From Polytrichum commune (Eukaryota; Streptophyta; Polytrichopsida; Polytrichales; Polytrichaceae): DNA of 64,000 nt. Position 1 is the first letter of the stretch. Each line of letters begins with the position of its first letter. Made by a program: the position numbers and the translations under genes. The DNA lies in assembly GCA_950295325.1 (NCBI GenBank), contig OX485807.1, positions 31,281,666-31,345,665 of the forward strand. The letters are read 5' to 3'. The notes beneath the pieces are model-generated. The model ran no database searches, was not told the origin of the DNA, and saw only the letters and a program-made list of their open reading frames with translations. Of this stretch, positions 48,001 through 58,430 are shown piece after piece.

Positions 48001-51000
48001 GAAAGTTCAAGTGAAGAAACCTTCTTACAGTTCATGAGTGAGAGCCTCTCCAGTGAAGATGTAGAGAGCTTTACTTTCACCAAGCCCTGCACAAAGTGAT
48101 GACATAAACAAAGAATCAAAAAAGATAAAGAAAAAACAAGATTTTCACTTGATATGGCTACTCAGGATCAATCGCGGAGGCATTTAACCTGGTTGGCTTA
48201 GAACCATATAGTAGAATAGAATCATCCTTTAATTCAGTAGGATTTTTTATCCCAAGTTGGTCCCCTATGATTTTCTATTGATTGTTTTGCATACAATATC
48301 ATAAATTTCTTTCCACTTGTGGTGCACGCTTTGAGGTACTGTTAGGAGTTTGAATGAAGAGCAATCTATTTTGTGAGGTTCATTGAGGACTAACTCATTT
48401 TAGCACCTCTTGGCAAGCCAAAATGGGATTGACCCTTAATGACCCAATTTAAAATGTTCCTTCATTCAAACCTCTGCATTACCTCCAACCATGTGCTGAA
48501 AACTTACTGAACCAAGAAGAAGTTGTATGCAAAATAACCAACTCCCGAAGAAAAATCTCTTTCAATTGAAGGACAAGTCTAATGTGTCAAATTAGATCGA
48601 GACTTAGATATGCAAGATCTGCAGAAATCAAGTCTGAAGGAAAATAGTAGTTAACAGTGTCAAGAATCCACCCTTTGTCTTGGAAGGGTGAAGAAATTTA
48701 CATCACAGTTATCAAGGGTCAAGGAGTTGAGTCTTGGGCAGCCGCCTCCATCACTAAAAACATTGCAAACAGCGTCAGTGAGCGATTCGCAATCAGAAAG
48801 GTCCACAACCTGTAACCAAGGGCAATGCAATGCCAGGTTTGCTAATCCCAACTGCTGTCTCAGGTCCAATTTCTGTAGAATCAGTGACCACCCACACATT
48901 AGTGACTGATCAGTACACTAAACATGTGATTTAGTGTGGGGTCCACAACATTCTTCATCAACCCAGATAGATGGCCTTGCAATCACTGGGTGGCAACTAG
49001 AGAATGTGTCAAATGGCACTTGGTGCTACATCACAAGTCATGAAGACCATTTACATTTACATGACACGCCAATTTTATTGCCACACTTCATCACATATTT
49101 GGCAAAGTTCAGAATGCCATCATCTTTGGACATAGTACCACGCTGACGTCATGTATCTGCAAAGCTTCAAGTTTGTGCATCACAAGCTCAAGTCTAATCT
49201 ATAAATGACCTGGGAAACAGTGAATAACTCATGACTGTTAGTTTGAGGGAGATTGTGGACCGTACCAGGAGACTGCTAGAGGAAAGATCAATGCGGTTGA
49301 GAATAGGGCACTGACTGAGGTCAAGTGACTCGAGGAATGGACTGCGCAATGTAAGCTCCACCAACCTGCAACACCATGTATTTAGGATAAAAAAGTTAAC
49401 AGGAGTACTAAGAGGTTTTTCTCAGTAATTGAACTTTTTGCTTAGATTCACACATTCGCTAACAATCCATGATAATGAATGTAGAATGTGAGCCCCTGAG
49501 ATAGTGTGTCAGTCACTAGGTCATATAACATGTCACTAATATACTCCAAGTCACTAGCACTCCCTAAATTGCCAATTTGTGTCTACACCAGCTTTTTCAT
49601 CACCAGGACGGCCACACCTTCAGGTAATAGCCTAAAGAAGTTTCTTTGGTCACACCTTAAAATGCCCAGGATCTAGAAAGAACCAACCATTTATTTCAGA
49701 TCGTGGAACTTGAACAAGGCTGATGTTATACTTTTGGAGTGTGCTATATCCAGGCTTGACATTGTTCTGATAACCATAGTCAGTAATCTATTTTTCATAA
49801 TATTCCTGCAAAAGAAATTGGTAATCGACAACACTTGGTAGAGCAAAGGACATTACTTGCTATTTTTGGCCAGACTGATTGAGCGCAAGTTTGGCAGATC
49901 CAAACTCACTGATGTTAGCAACCAGCAGGAGTCCATACTTAACTCCTGCAATACAGTTTTTGATTGATGAGTATCTGCAACTGAAGAGATCCCTAACTAC
50001 AACTGGAAAGTAATGTCAGTGTCTAGCAAAAACTTGTTCTCCTCACTCAAGTACTTAAAATCAATGTCAGACCAGACTCAATTCAGATTTCTTTAGTCTA
50101 AAAGTAGATCTAAAGTAACAGACACCATATTTGAGGATGTACATCTATGACTACATCCAAAATAGTCATAAATATTTCACTTCCATGTGCTATCCAATTC
50201 AGATACCCTCAAATAGCAGACTTCGTATGAAAACTTATCATGCAACCCCTGTCTGCCCTAGCGATCCAGGAATATGGAATAAACCTGGACATTGAATCTA
50301 TGTTGCCAGCAATTTAACTATCTCAGGGAACACAAATTATAGCCACTTGCTTGCCTAGCTTGCCTTTGTAATTATTGAATCACACCTCTACCTCTGTTCT
50401 CCACTCTTAAGCAAAAAAGTACAATATGGTACAAGTATTCAGATGAGAATACAACCTGCTCCAGGGAAAAATTAACAACTGTTGACAACTATGTGTGCAC
50501 CTGGACAGACTTCAAACATATTCTTCCTCAAAAAATCCATTGCAGGCTCAGTACCATGACCTAATGACATGATTTTTTCACCTAGACATGTTTGGGAAGC
50601 TTCCAAACATAATGCTGGAAATTTGTATACCCCATGTTCCCTACTGAATTGTTATACATTAAAGGCCAAAGCGTAATGTACAGTCACTGCAATCTCCTAA
50701 TATTCAATGACAAGTCTGGATTGGTCCCTTTACACTTGAACACATAGTATCTGCAATCCTAGGATAGAAATCCTCTATAACTGTTTACATAACCAACCAA
50801 AGGTCTACATATTTAAATTCAGGCTGAAAATGATACAGAAAAAAAATATAACACTACACACATGTAAACCCATGTAAAAATCATACCTCAAGCATCACAC
50901 AGTGTGAAAGAGCAACCATTGAGGTCGAATTGATGCCCTCGCAATTCTGCAGGATCAAACGCGTCAACATTGGCAGCCGAACACCCTGTTTGACATTGCA

Positions 51001-54000
51001 TGGTTACTAGTTAGTTACATTGTTGCTCATTTGCCTGACAAAGTCAGGTAATCCCAAGTCTTTAGAGAACTGCCTGAAGAGCATGGCTACAACATTCTAC
51101 AGTAGGTAATACTTATAGAAGTCACCAAATAGGTCTAAAACGGTTTGCAATATCCTTACATATACTACACTACAATAACCTTACAGCATTGTGTACATTA
51201 ATTATGCCCAATAATTAATTAATTTCAATAAAAAGCTTAGGCGGTCTGTAGAAACATTTATAAAATTGAGCAAATATGTATATACATACTTATTTATTTA
51301 GGTAGGCACATAACATATTCTACATACAAATCCATGTACTGTAGCTTATTATTCATTCATTCATGGCAACCAAGTACGTGATGTAAACCTTTAGGGTTTA
51401 GGTTAAGCCGTCTTAGTGTGCTAATTAGGGGCTATGAACAGTGTGACTCCGCATGCACTCAAGCTTTTCACATTCTTGAACTTGAGAGGTTCACTACCTG
51501 CCTTGTGAATGCCAGGTTGAATCCGTGTGAATGCTGAAGTGAATGCGCATGACAGGGTGTGTTGTCGGTGCATGTGAGATGCTGACTTTGGATTGAGTTG
51601 TTCTAGTGCACCAAATTTCCTAATATTTAGACATTTTAATGATATTTTTTTGGCCATTTGACCCAATGATTTCCCAAAAAAAATAGGCTTGATTATTTTA
51701 AACTATTTTACACCCAACCTGCGGTAATGGGGAGGACCTATGTGACCTTATGGCTCACTGTCAGTGGACTATGATAATTCATAACAATTCGTGATTAGCT
51801 CCAAAACTTACTGAGATTGATCATGGCTTCTTCAAATAATTTCCCAAAGCACAAATATTTCAACCTCACAAATCCGAGTACCATAAAGTAACAAACAACA
51901 AAGCAACCAAACAAGGCTCATCTACCTTACAAGCAAGGACAGTAGAGATAAAAGAAAAACTGACCTCAAGGGAGATGTTTGGGCAATACGAAGCATCAAG
52001 AGTTTGAAGATGCGCACACGCAAGTGAAATTTCTCGAAGGGTATCATCAGTGACATATGCACAGCCTGCCATATTCAAAGACGCCAAAAGAGGGCAGGCT
52101 ACAGCAGCAGCACGAACCCCTGCATCTGAGAGCTTGTGACAATATGAGACATCTAATCTGGTGAGGCTTGGGCAGTGGAGTATGGCTGAGGCAGTCCCAG
52201 TTTTCCTCAATGAAAGTAATTCCAGTCGTGGGCACCTGAGAGATAGAAAATGCAACAAAACTTGAATCGCTGTAATTGAATTAATAGTTGCATGACAGTG
52301 AAAAGCACATGAAGATGATATGGTACATACAACAACATACTCAAAGGCTCAACATGCCTAAGAAAAGTAAAAGTTTCTCAACGTAATTGTTCAACTAACT
52401 ATGTTTATCTGTAGTTTAAACACAGAGATAAGTCATTATGCCTCTCTTTAAACCAGGACTCTTTGGTTGTATATGGAACCAGAACTCTCTGGTTGTATAT
52501 GACACCAGCTGAAGTTTGCAGTTATTGTTGCAGTTTGTTCGTACTTTACCAAAGAATAGAAAATATTACAATCAACACAGTGTACATTTTAACAATATTT
52601 AGAATGTGTCCTTGCAAGTGTCTCCTTAAGACTTTACCTTAAGAAAAACAGATGCAAGATGCTTCATAATCATAATGTGAGCCTACATTGCAGCTAAACA
52701 GGTTGTAATCCAAAAGGCAAGTACTAGATTGAAACTAATAAGAGTGACTTTTTCTGTCCAACAAGCACTTAATGTCGAAATCTGTCAACTATCCAAGCCA
52801 CTTGTACGGCTGCAATTCTATCAGGCAAATAGACCATCTGTGACCTTGAAAATCCAGCTCTTGGAGTTTGTACTTCAAAAACTTGATATATATGGTTCTT
52901 TAATCCAAGAACATGCCACAATTGATATGAACCACTTTCAAGACTACATATTTATCACGGGGACTTAAACTTGTAACCATAATTATGTGCAGCACCAATA
53001 TTTGTGTAGATTCCAGGTCTAAACAGTACCTGATAGCAATTCTTAAAACCCGACACTTGGCAATGTGCAGCTCGCGTATTTCTTCGTGTCGCAACTGAAT
53101 TTCTTGGGCACCTCCACTTCCCAGATTTGCACCAGTGATGCTCAACTTTCGCAAAGATGCCCGCTCAGAGAGAGCGAAGAAAAACATCTCGCTGAGGAAC
53201 ATTCGTCCCAATGTGAGCACCTCCAAGTTCCTGCAATTGTAGGAACAAGTGAAACAAATCTTCGTGGGTCAAGCATCAAGTTAAAAGTGACTATGTCGAA
53301 GATCATCCATAGTGTGTTAGAAACCTGCCCACCAGTTTCCATATCCATATTGATGAAACAGTTATTATGAATGACTAGTGCATATTCTGTTTGAAAATAT
53401 GTTGAGAGGGCTCCCACCCATTGCCTTATCTGCGTTTGAATGCAGAAAGTGGATGTGGCCATGCACTTTTCCCAACAAATTGAGCTCATAATGACAACAA
53501 ACTCTCACCAAACATAATGTCCCAAGCAATCAATGACCTTGTATCCTCTAGGATTGCCACCTAAAAGGTTGTTGATTTACCTAAAATGGTATGTGAGCTG
53601 ATGAGCTCTTTCCGCTGCCTCTTTTTGCAAGACCACATGAAATCAAATAAAATAAATGTCCCAATTGCAGATATGGATACAGAAACACTGACCTGAGAGA
53701 GCGCATAGTCTCTCGGACCAGGTTCTCATCAACGCAGGGTGCACCCCTCAGATGTAGATGTAGCTCAGTTGCTCTTGGATAGCGTGCACAGAGCTCCGCA
53801 ACTGCCAGTGTCAACAGAAAACAAAAACATAACACCATAATGTCCCAAATTTCATTTGCACAGTCAAAACAACATGCAGATTGAGTGCAATATAGACACT
53901 GAAAGTACTTCTTGAGTAATGTATGCAGGTGAGTGATAATTTTACTACTGTCCTCATTAAACTTTACTTGATCATATTTGAGTGCGTGATCATAAACATC

Positions 54001-57000
54001 TACAAACAGGCCAAATAGCTAAACAACGATAAAAGAGTGAATCATGGTTATGAATCCAATAATGTGTCATAGTTTAAAACAACAGAGATAGGCTGCCAAA
54101 AACATTCAATTCTCAACTGCACAAAGTATTGTCTGAAAAGATGGAAGCACCTCCCTCTAATTTCATAACATATAGGGGGTAATGAGAAAGAAGTAATGCT
54201 CATCTTCAGAGTCACTAATTTCACAAACTTAGAGAACTAAAATACAATTGTAGCTCTGTCTCTCCCCTTCCATGACTTCTAAAGCATGAAATCCAAAACT
54301 ACAAATCTCAAGGGCCCTCAATATGGGGAGTAACATCCCAAAAGAATAGTAGAGAGAGGCTGTTTTTATCACCCTCTTACTATAAAGAAACATGGAATTC
54401 TATACATGTACCTGAGAGAAATATCTCTAGGACAGTAGAAATAGTACCTTGCACAGGGCTCACTGGACGATTTGCAAAATTCAGCGACTTCCAAAAGTCT
54501 TCATGAGCACTTGCCACACGCCACTGTCGACAAACCATGGCTGCAGAGCAGAGACTGCCATGGTCCAGGAACGAGAACACCTATAAAAATCCCATGACAT
54601 CATGGAAAGTTTTTGTCAACCTGAAGATGGTGGACTGGGCCAAAGAAGATGGCCTCTTGACACAAACAGGATCAATGAAGAAAATCTATTATCATCGTAC
54701 CTTGAGGAGTAAATCATCAGTCAAATCAAAGCGGGGCTCATTATCTTCCATTTCTTCAACATTATCTTCCTTGTCCTCATCACCCGCATTGTCAGTTTCC
54801 ATGTTGCCCTCACCATTACCATATGAGCATGATGGAGGATTCGTTGGAGGGGCCAGAGATAAACCATCTTTAGCCCAGCCTTCATATTGGACTGAATGCC
54901 CTTCAGAAGAACTTATTGTGGCCAATGAGGATCCAATCACGGGGGAAGCACCTAATGGATTGCGCCGCCTGTACAAATACATGCTTACCAATATTTCATA
55001 AAGAAAGTTTCAAATTAGACAACCACATAAAAAGATGGGCCTTACTTGGTTACTTTTTGTTATTTACTATAATATACTTCTCAGATTCATGAGGTTGAAA
55101 GTTCTGTACATCTGCAGGTGGATCTGAAGAATCCAGATCAATCCCACAAAGTTTTGGAGCTTATCTCAAATTGTTATGAAATACCAAAGTCCATTAACAG
55201 TGAGCCATAAGAAGGTCACATAGGTCCCCCCAATTATGTTTACTATTGAGCCTAGAATGCTTAAGAATTTTGAGCACATAATCCAATCTCTTTTGAACAC
55301 GTGATGTCTTTCCGGTGTCCACATTTAAATCTGCACCTAATCACCCACCACTCAAATATAGGTGTTTGATTAAGATAAGTAACCAAATTAGGCCCGCTTA
55401 CCTTATAACACCTACTTAAAATAAATGAGGAACCCCAATATTGTGTGCAATGACTTCACTTAGGGGCAGAAAAGGTGTAATCAGGAAAGCTCTATACCAG
55501 ACCAAAGAAGAGTGGACTAAAGAATCACAACATAACATAGTGTGTAGGCGATAAACTCACAAGAGCATAGGGAGGTACTTGGCGCGCTTGCGATGCATTT
55601 TATCTGGGAATCGCACAGGCAGTGGACGAGGTGCAGGTCGCAAGTCGTGAGGGTCCTCTTGCAGTTGAGACCGCTCAAACACTGGAAAGAAAGTCCCTGC
55701 TGAAGCTCCGGCGTCTGGGTCATTCCCAGAATGAGGTGGCCCCTGCATGTAATCATGCAGCACTAAGTATTGCAAGGTCACCATTGAAGTTCTACAAAGA
55801 AATTCCATATAGGGCTGCTTGAGAGAAAAGGGTCTTGCTACAGTGGGGCAAGATTTAATGCTAGTCTGGGTGTAATTAAATATTCCTTCGTACTGCAATG
55901 TTCCAAACACAACATCAGTGAATCAATAGGCCTGATTGGAAACCACACTATGTCCTATAGTTCATGGCCACAAACTAAAGTTGAACCCTTGGTAGTAAGA
56001 AGCACAAACACAAAGTTCGCCTCTGTGATGAAGCCTGGAAGTTGAATAATCCATGTATTCATGAAGCAGGTATTTGAGAAGCCAAAACAAGTGCCCGAAA
56101 CCAGTTCTAAATCTGCGAATAAGAACCAAGAAAGGTCTGAACTTCTAGGTGAACAATTAATAAGGTGATTGTATGGTGAAGTTAAAAAACCTGTAAAGAT
56201 GGCCCTAAATTCTGGCCAGTTTCGAGTCCACCTTCCTCCGCACATTCCACTTTGGCTTCCAGCCTCCGCAGAGGAATGTAATCAACTGGAACGATGAAAG
56301 GCTTCGTTGTTTTTATATCCGTTTCGAGTAGCTTGAAGCCCCCTGCCAAACCTACCAAACCTGAAAGATATGCATTACGAGCACCATTGTTGTCATCCTG
56401 TACCGGAGGTTCACCATATTCAGTATGGTTGCGTGCATTTGGTCCCCACGACGGAGAAGAATGTGGTGGTGACAGCGACAACAGTGTGGAAGAACTTTGA
56501 CCTTCAAAACTCCTTTGGAAGATCTGCATATTTGGGTGATCGGGATCAAAGTGTAGTTCCTCAATTATCCTCCTAGAATCTACAACATCTTGGGCGGCTA
56601 ATTGCCAACCACCAGGACGGTCTCGACTCCCACTCCCCACTATTCCGTTGACATCGCCTTCAAGGTCCAGCCAAGAACTTTCATATGCATCACCTGCTGA
56701 TTACACATACATTGACATAAGTAAAGCTTACTTTCAGTTAACATGTGCTATTTCATACTGACATCATAAAATCTTAGTCACAAATTTCGACAAAGGATGT
56801 TACACATCTATGTACACATACGAGGCAGTCAACAACAATGCCCATTTGACAATCGAGTAACAGTGCGTAACCTGCAGATGCTCTAAATCATCCAACAGGA
56901 TAATAGCACATTGACAACAAAATGGTAACTCGTTTTAATTAAAAACTGTCTTCAAATTTTCAGTTGTTTGACTGAAAACTTTTCTCACATTACCGCAGCT

Positions 57001-57316
57001 TTGATCAGGGACCAAAAGCCTGAGACCTAAGTAAATCCCCAATCGGAAAATCAAAAGCTTGCCCTCCACATACATACAAGAGAGATTTATGCTGACAAAA
57101 ACGATGATGTCGCATAAACTACTGTCTGCAATTCATCATACCAAATGTTGATGAAGTGCAAACATTGATGTTCTCTACTTTCTTCGGTGCAGGTAATGCT
57201 TCACATGATGGATTTAATTGCTGCTCACCTTCTTGAGACCCTGGTCGGACCTCTGCTGGCCCCAACACAGGACCCAGCCATGCTGTTGTCCCGCCTTGAG
57301 ATCTGTCGGCGGCCAT
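44993..57316 (-). CDS. FBL15: F-box/LRR-repeat protein, FBL15/SLOW MOTION type (18 exons)
   Basis: Substrate-receptor subunit of an SCF (SKP1-cullin-F-box) ubiquitin ligase. The Arabidopsis relative SLOMO (At4g33210, 990 residues) affects auxin levels and the timing of organ initiation at the shoot tip. The coding sequence was traced by frame and GT-AG junctions through 18 exons: 3645 nt, 1214 residues plus stop. Order of parts: a poorly conserved, acidic N-terminal region (residues 1-366); the F-box (about 367-412, 'FDLTDDLLLK|VFSFLDHG', then 'VCRQWRVASAHEDFWKSLNF'); and leucine-rich repeats of the cysteine-containing type to the C terminus. Blocks nearly identical to SLOMO include 'NASYCPNISLE'-like, 'VDLSDCESLTDAVC', 'LNLGICPHL' and 'DLSYTFL'. 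The extra length relative to Arabidopsis is mainly the N-terminal region and an acidic insert in exon 15. All junction phases agree and no frameshift or stop was found, so the gene looks intact. The start ATG is directly preceded by an in-frame TAA. Confidence 0.93.
45569..45655 (-). CDS. FBL15: F-box gene exon 17
   Basis: 87 nt, residues 1155-1183: 'ACGIEAGMIEVALRGCTMLE' and 'TLDLRNCAK'. Donor GTACCT. Confidence 0.88.
45844..45907 (-). CDS. FBL15: F-box gene exon 16
   Basis: 64 nt, residues 1133-1154: 'NCPALVVLKLECPRLFYLSL'. Recognised from its match to 'NCCSLEVLKLGCPRL' of SLOMO; acceptor has a T-rich tract, donor GTAGCC. Confidence 0.88.
46164..46747 (-). CDS. FBL15: F-box gene exon 15
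   Basis: 584 nt, residues 939-1133, the largest exon: 'LSACKYLDETALDAL', 'ELQVLDISYGSLGRTAIEGV', then a Glu/Asp-rich insert of about 65 residues before 'LLCVGCQNVRSVFIP'. The insert is longer than in Arabidopsis. Confidence 0.92.
47215..47413 (-). CDS. FBL15: F-box gene exon 14
   Basis: 199 nt, residues 872-938: 'SQFGDDCLVTTTSSCPAIQN' and 'TSLDLSYTFLTDL'. Donor GTACTG. Confidence 0.92.
47773..48086 (-). CDS. FBL15: F-box gene exon 13
   Basis: 314 nt, residues 768-872: 'NLHLDGCDRLIEASFAPVGL' and 'QTLNLGICPHL', three to four repeats, ending DASYC before donor GTGCAT. Confidence 0.93.
48702..48872 (-). CDS. FBL15: F-box gene exon 12
   Basis: 171 nt, residues 711-767: 'VVDLSDCESLTDAVCNVFSD' and 'GGGCPRLNSLTLDNCD', almost identical to the Arabidopsis block. 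Confidence 0.93.
49266..49365 (-). CDS. FBL15: F-box gene exon 11
   Basis: 100 nt, residues 677-710: 'LVELTLRSPFLESLDLSQCP' and 'ILNRIDLSSSSL'. Donor GTACGG. Confidence 0.88.
49857..49945 (-). CDS. FBL15: F-box gene exon 10
   Basis: 89 nt, residues 648-677: 'ELSMDSCWLLTSVSLDLPNL' and 'RSISLAKNS'. Donor GTAATG. Confidence 0.85.
50887..50985 (-). CDS. FBL15: F-box gene exon 9
   Basis: 99 nt, residues 615-647, one repeat: 'LPMLTRLILQNCEGINSTSM'. Too short to stand out as an open frame; found from homology and splice sites. Confidence 0.9.
51965..52235 (-). CDS. FBL15: F-box gene exon 8
   Basis: 271 nt, residues 524-614: leucine-rich repeats with 'LDVSYCHKLSDAGVRAAAV' and 'LDASYCPNISLE'. Ends at codon boundary, donor GTCAGT. 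Confidence 0.93.
53030..53230 (-). CDS. FBL15: F-box gene exon 7
   Basis: 201 nt, residues 457-524: 'NLEVLTLGRMFLSEMFFFAL', then 'GGAQEIQLRHEEIRELHIAK', the first leucine-rich repeats. Donor GTACTG. Confidence 0.92.
53693..53801 (-). CDS. FBL15: F-box gene exon 6
   Basis: 109 nt, residues 421-457, matching the 'MCSRYPNATE' region of SLOMO as ELCARYPRATE. Donor GTCAGT. Confidence 0.9.
54448..54580 (-). CDS. FBL15: F-box gene exon 5
   Basis: 133 nt, residues 377-421, the main part of the F-box: VFSFLDHGSLCSAAMVCRQW and the SAHEDFWKSLNF block. Only 120 bp of intron separates it from exon 4. Confidence 0.93.
54701..54968 (-). CDS. FBL15: F-box gene exon 4
   Basis: 268 nt, residues 287-376. Contains an acidic run (EDKEDNVEEMEDNE) and the first part of the F-box, ending DLTDDLLLK at donor GTACGA. 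Confidence 0.9.
55561..55742 (-). CDS. FBL15: F-box gene exon 3
   Basis: 182 nt, residues 227-287, opening GPPHSGNDPDAG and ending in a basic stretch 'KMHRKRAKY' that could act as a nuclear-localisation-like patch. Donor GTGAGT. Confidence 0.8.
56191..56693 (-). CDS. FBL15: F-box gene exon 2
   Basis: 503 nt, residues 59-226, Ser/Gly/Pro-rich and probably disordered. The acceptor is a CAGCAG tandem; using the upstream AG instead would add one Ala codon without changing the frame. Donor CAG|GTTTTT. Confidence 0.85.
57142..57316 (-). CDS. FBL15: F-box gene exon 1
   Basis: 175 nt, begins MAADRSQGG and ends within a Gly codon at donor GTATGA. Encodes residues 1-59 of the non-conserved N-terminal region. 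Confidence 0.85.
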
Positions 57317-57328
57317 TTAGAGGGTCAT
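57317..57328 (-). promoter_or_regulatory. Minimal upstream ORF abutting the F-box gene start
   Basis: Reads ATG ACC CTC TAA and is followed at once by the main ATG, so the upstream stop codon touches the main start. A likely 3' splice site (cattttgcag) lies at about 57336, so this mini-ORF would sit at the start of the exon after a leader intron. Whether ribosomes use it is not known. Confidence 0.5.
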
Positions 57329-58347
57329 GAAGGTTCTGCAAAATGCAATCATGAAGATTCTTAGAGAAAGAACAATAAAGGTGTAACAAGTTTCTACATT
57401 GGTACGAGGGAGATGAATAACACTAACTAACTCCAACTCGCAACAAAGGTACTATAGATGAAGTGGTACAAGACCTTGTTAACATCATCGAGGAGATTTA
57501 GAGAACCCAAACGACCTCACAAAAGAGAAAAACTGCCGAAATTTCATCGGACAGAGAGAGCACAAATTCACGGCAGCTCGAGGCTTAACATAACTTTCTT
57601 CTCTTAAGAAGGTAAGATATCATCGTCTCGTGACAATTGACAAATGATCCACACAAAAAGGTGATAGAATGGAAAGAAAAGAAAAAAAACATCTCCTCCT
57701 AACCCAACCAACTCGAGGCCCCGTTGTTTCCAGGAGCTTGAAATCTGAGAGAAACCCACAAACTGACAAGATCCTCAAATGAAGAAGACCTGCAACTTCC
57801 CCATGTTCGATGTGTTCAAACACAACATGACCCCACCAGATGTAAATCTTTGTCAGAATGGTAAAAGGGGGTCTTGCAACCTGTGACCTAGAATTTCGCT
57901 GGAAACTAGGGGTCGCCTGGACACATGCAAGGCCCTCTCAATGGAGTTGTTAGCATAAAATTGCCATCCTACACACTCAACCCCACATGCCCAAAGTTTG
58001 GCCACTCCGAGGCTAACCCCACTTCCCACATATACAAACAACCAATCACATGAACCCCGCATCCCTCCCTCTCTTTCCTTCTCTCTCCCTTGCAGATTCT
58101 GAGAAACCTTGAAACCCCATCAACCGAAAGACTCACCAAAGGGTGTCAAAGAAAGTGGCGGCAGATTACTACACGAAGCTGTGGAAAGCGGCCTAATGGT
58201 CAGGAGGAGGAAGATTATGAAAAAGAGCATCATCAGTAATAGGCAGGCGTGCACTGGCTACGAATGAATGCTTCACCACAACAACTAAGTTAAAGTTACT
58301 TGACCATTATGATGGGAGATCCGATGTGGGGAGGTACTGACCCGAAC

Positions 58348-58430
58348 ACTCTCTCTTTCTCTCTCTTTCTCTCTCTTTCTTGCTTGCTTTCTTGCTTGCT
58401 TTCTTGCTTTCCTTACTTTCTTTCTTGCCT
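58348..58430. repeat. CT/CTTT-rich simple repeat near the F-box promoter
   Basis: A CT-rich tract of repeated 'ctctctttct', grading into 'tgcttgctttct' units, about 1.0-1.1 kb upstream of the F-box start codon. On the gene's own strand it is GA-rich. Confidence 0.85.

Noticed and set aside
48908-48940. 'cactaaacatgtgatttagtg' palindrome in an F-box intron, similar to MITE ends
   Set aside because: Only one end-like motif was seen and no opposite arm was found nearby, so it is not listed as an element.
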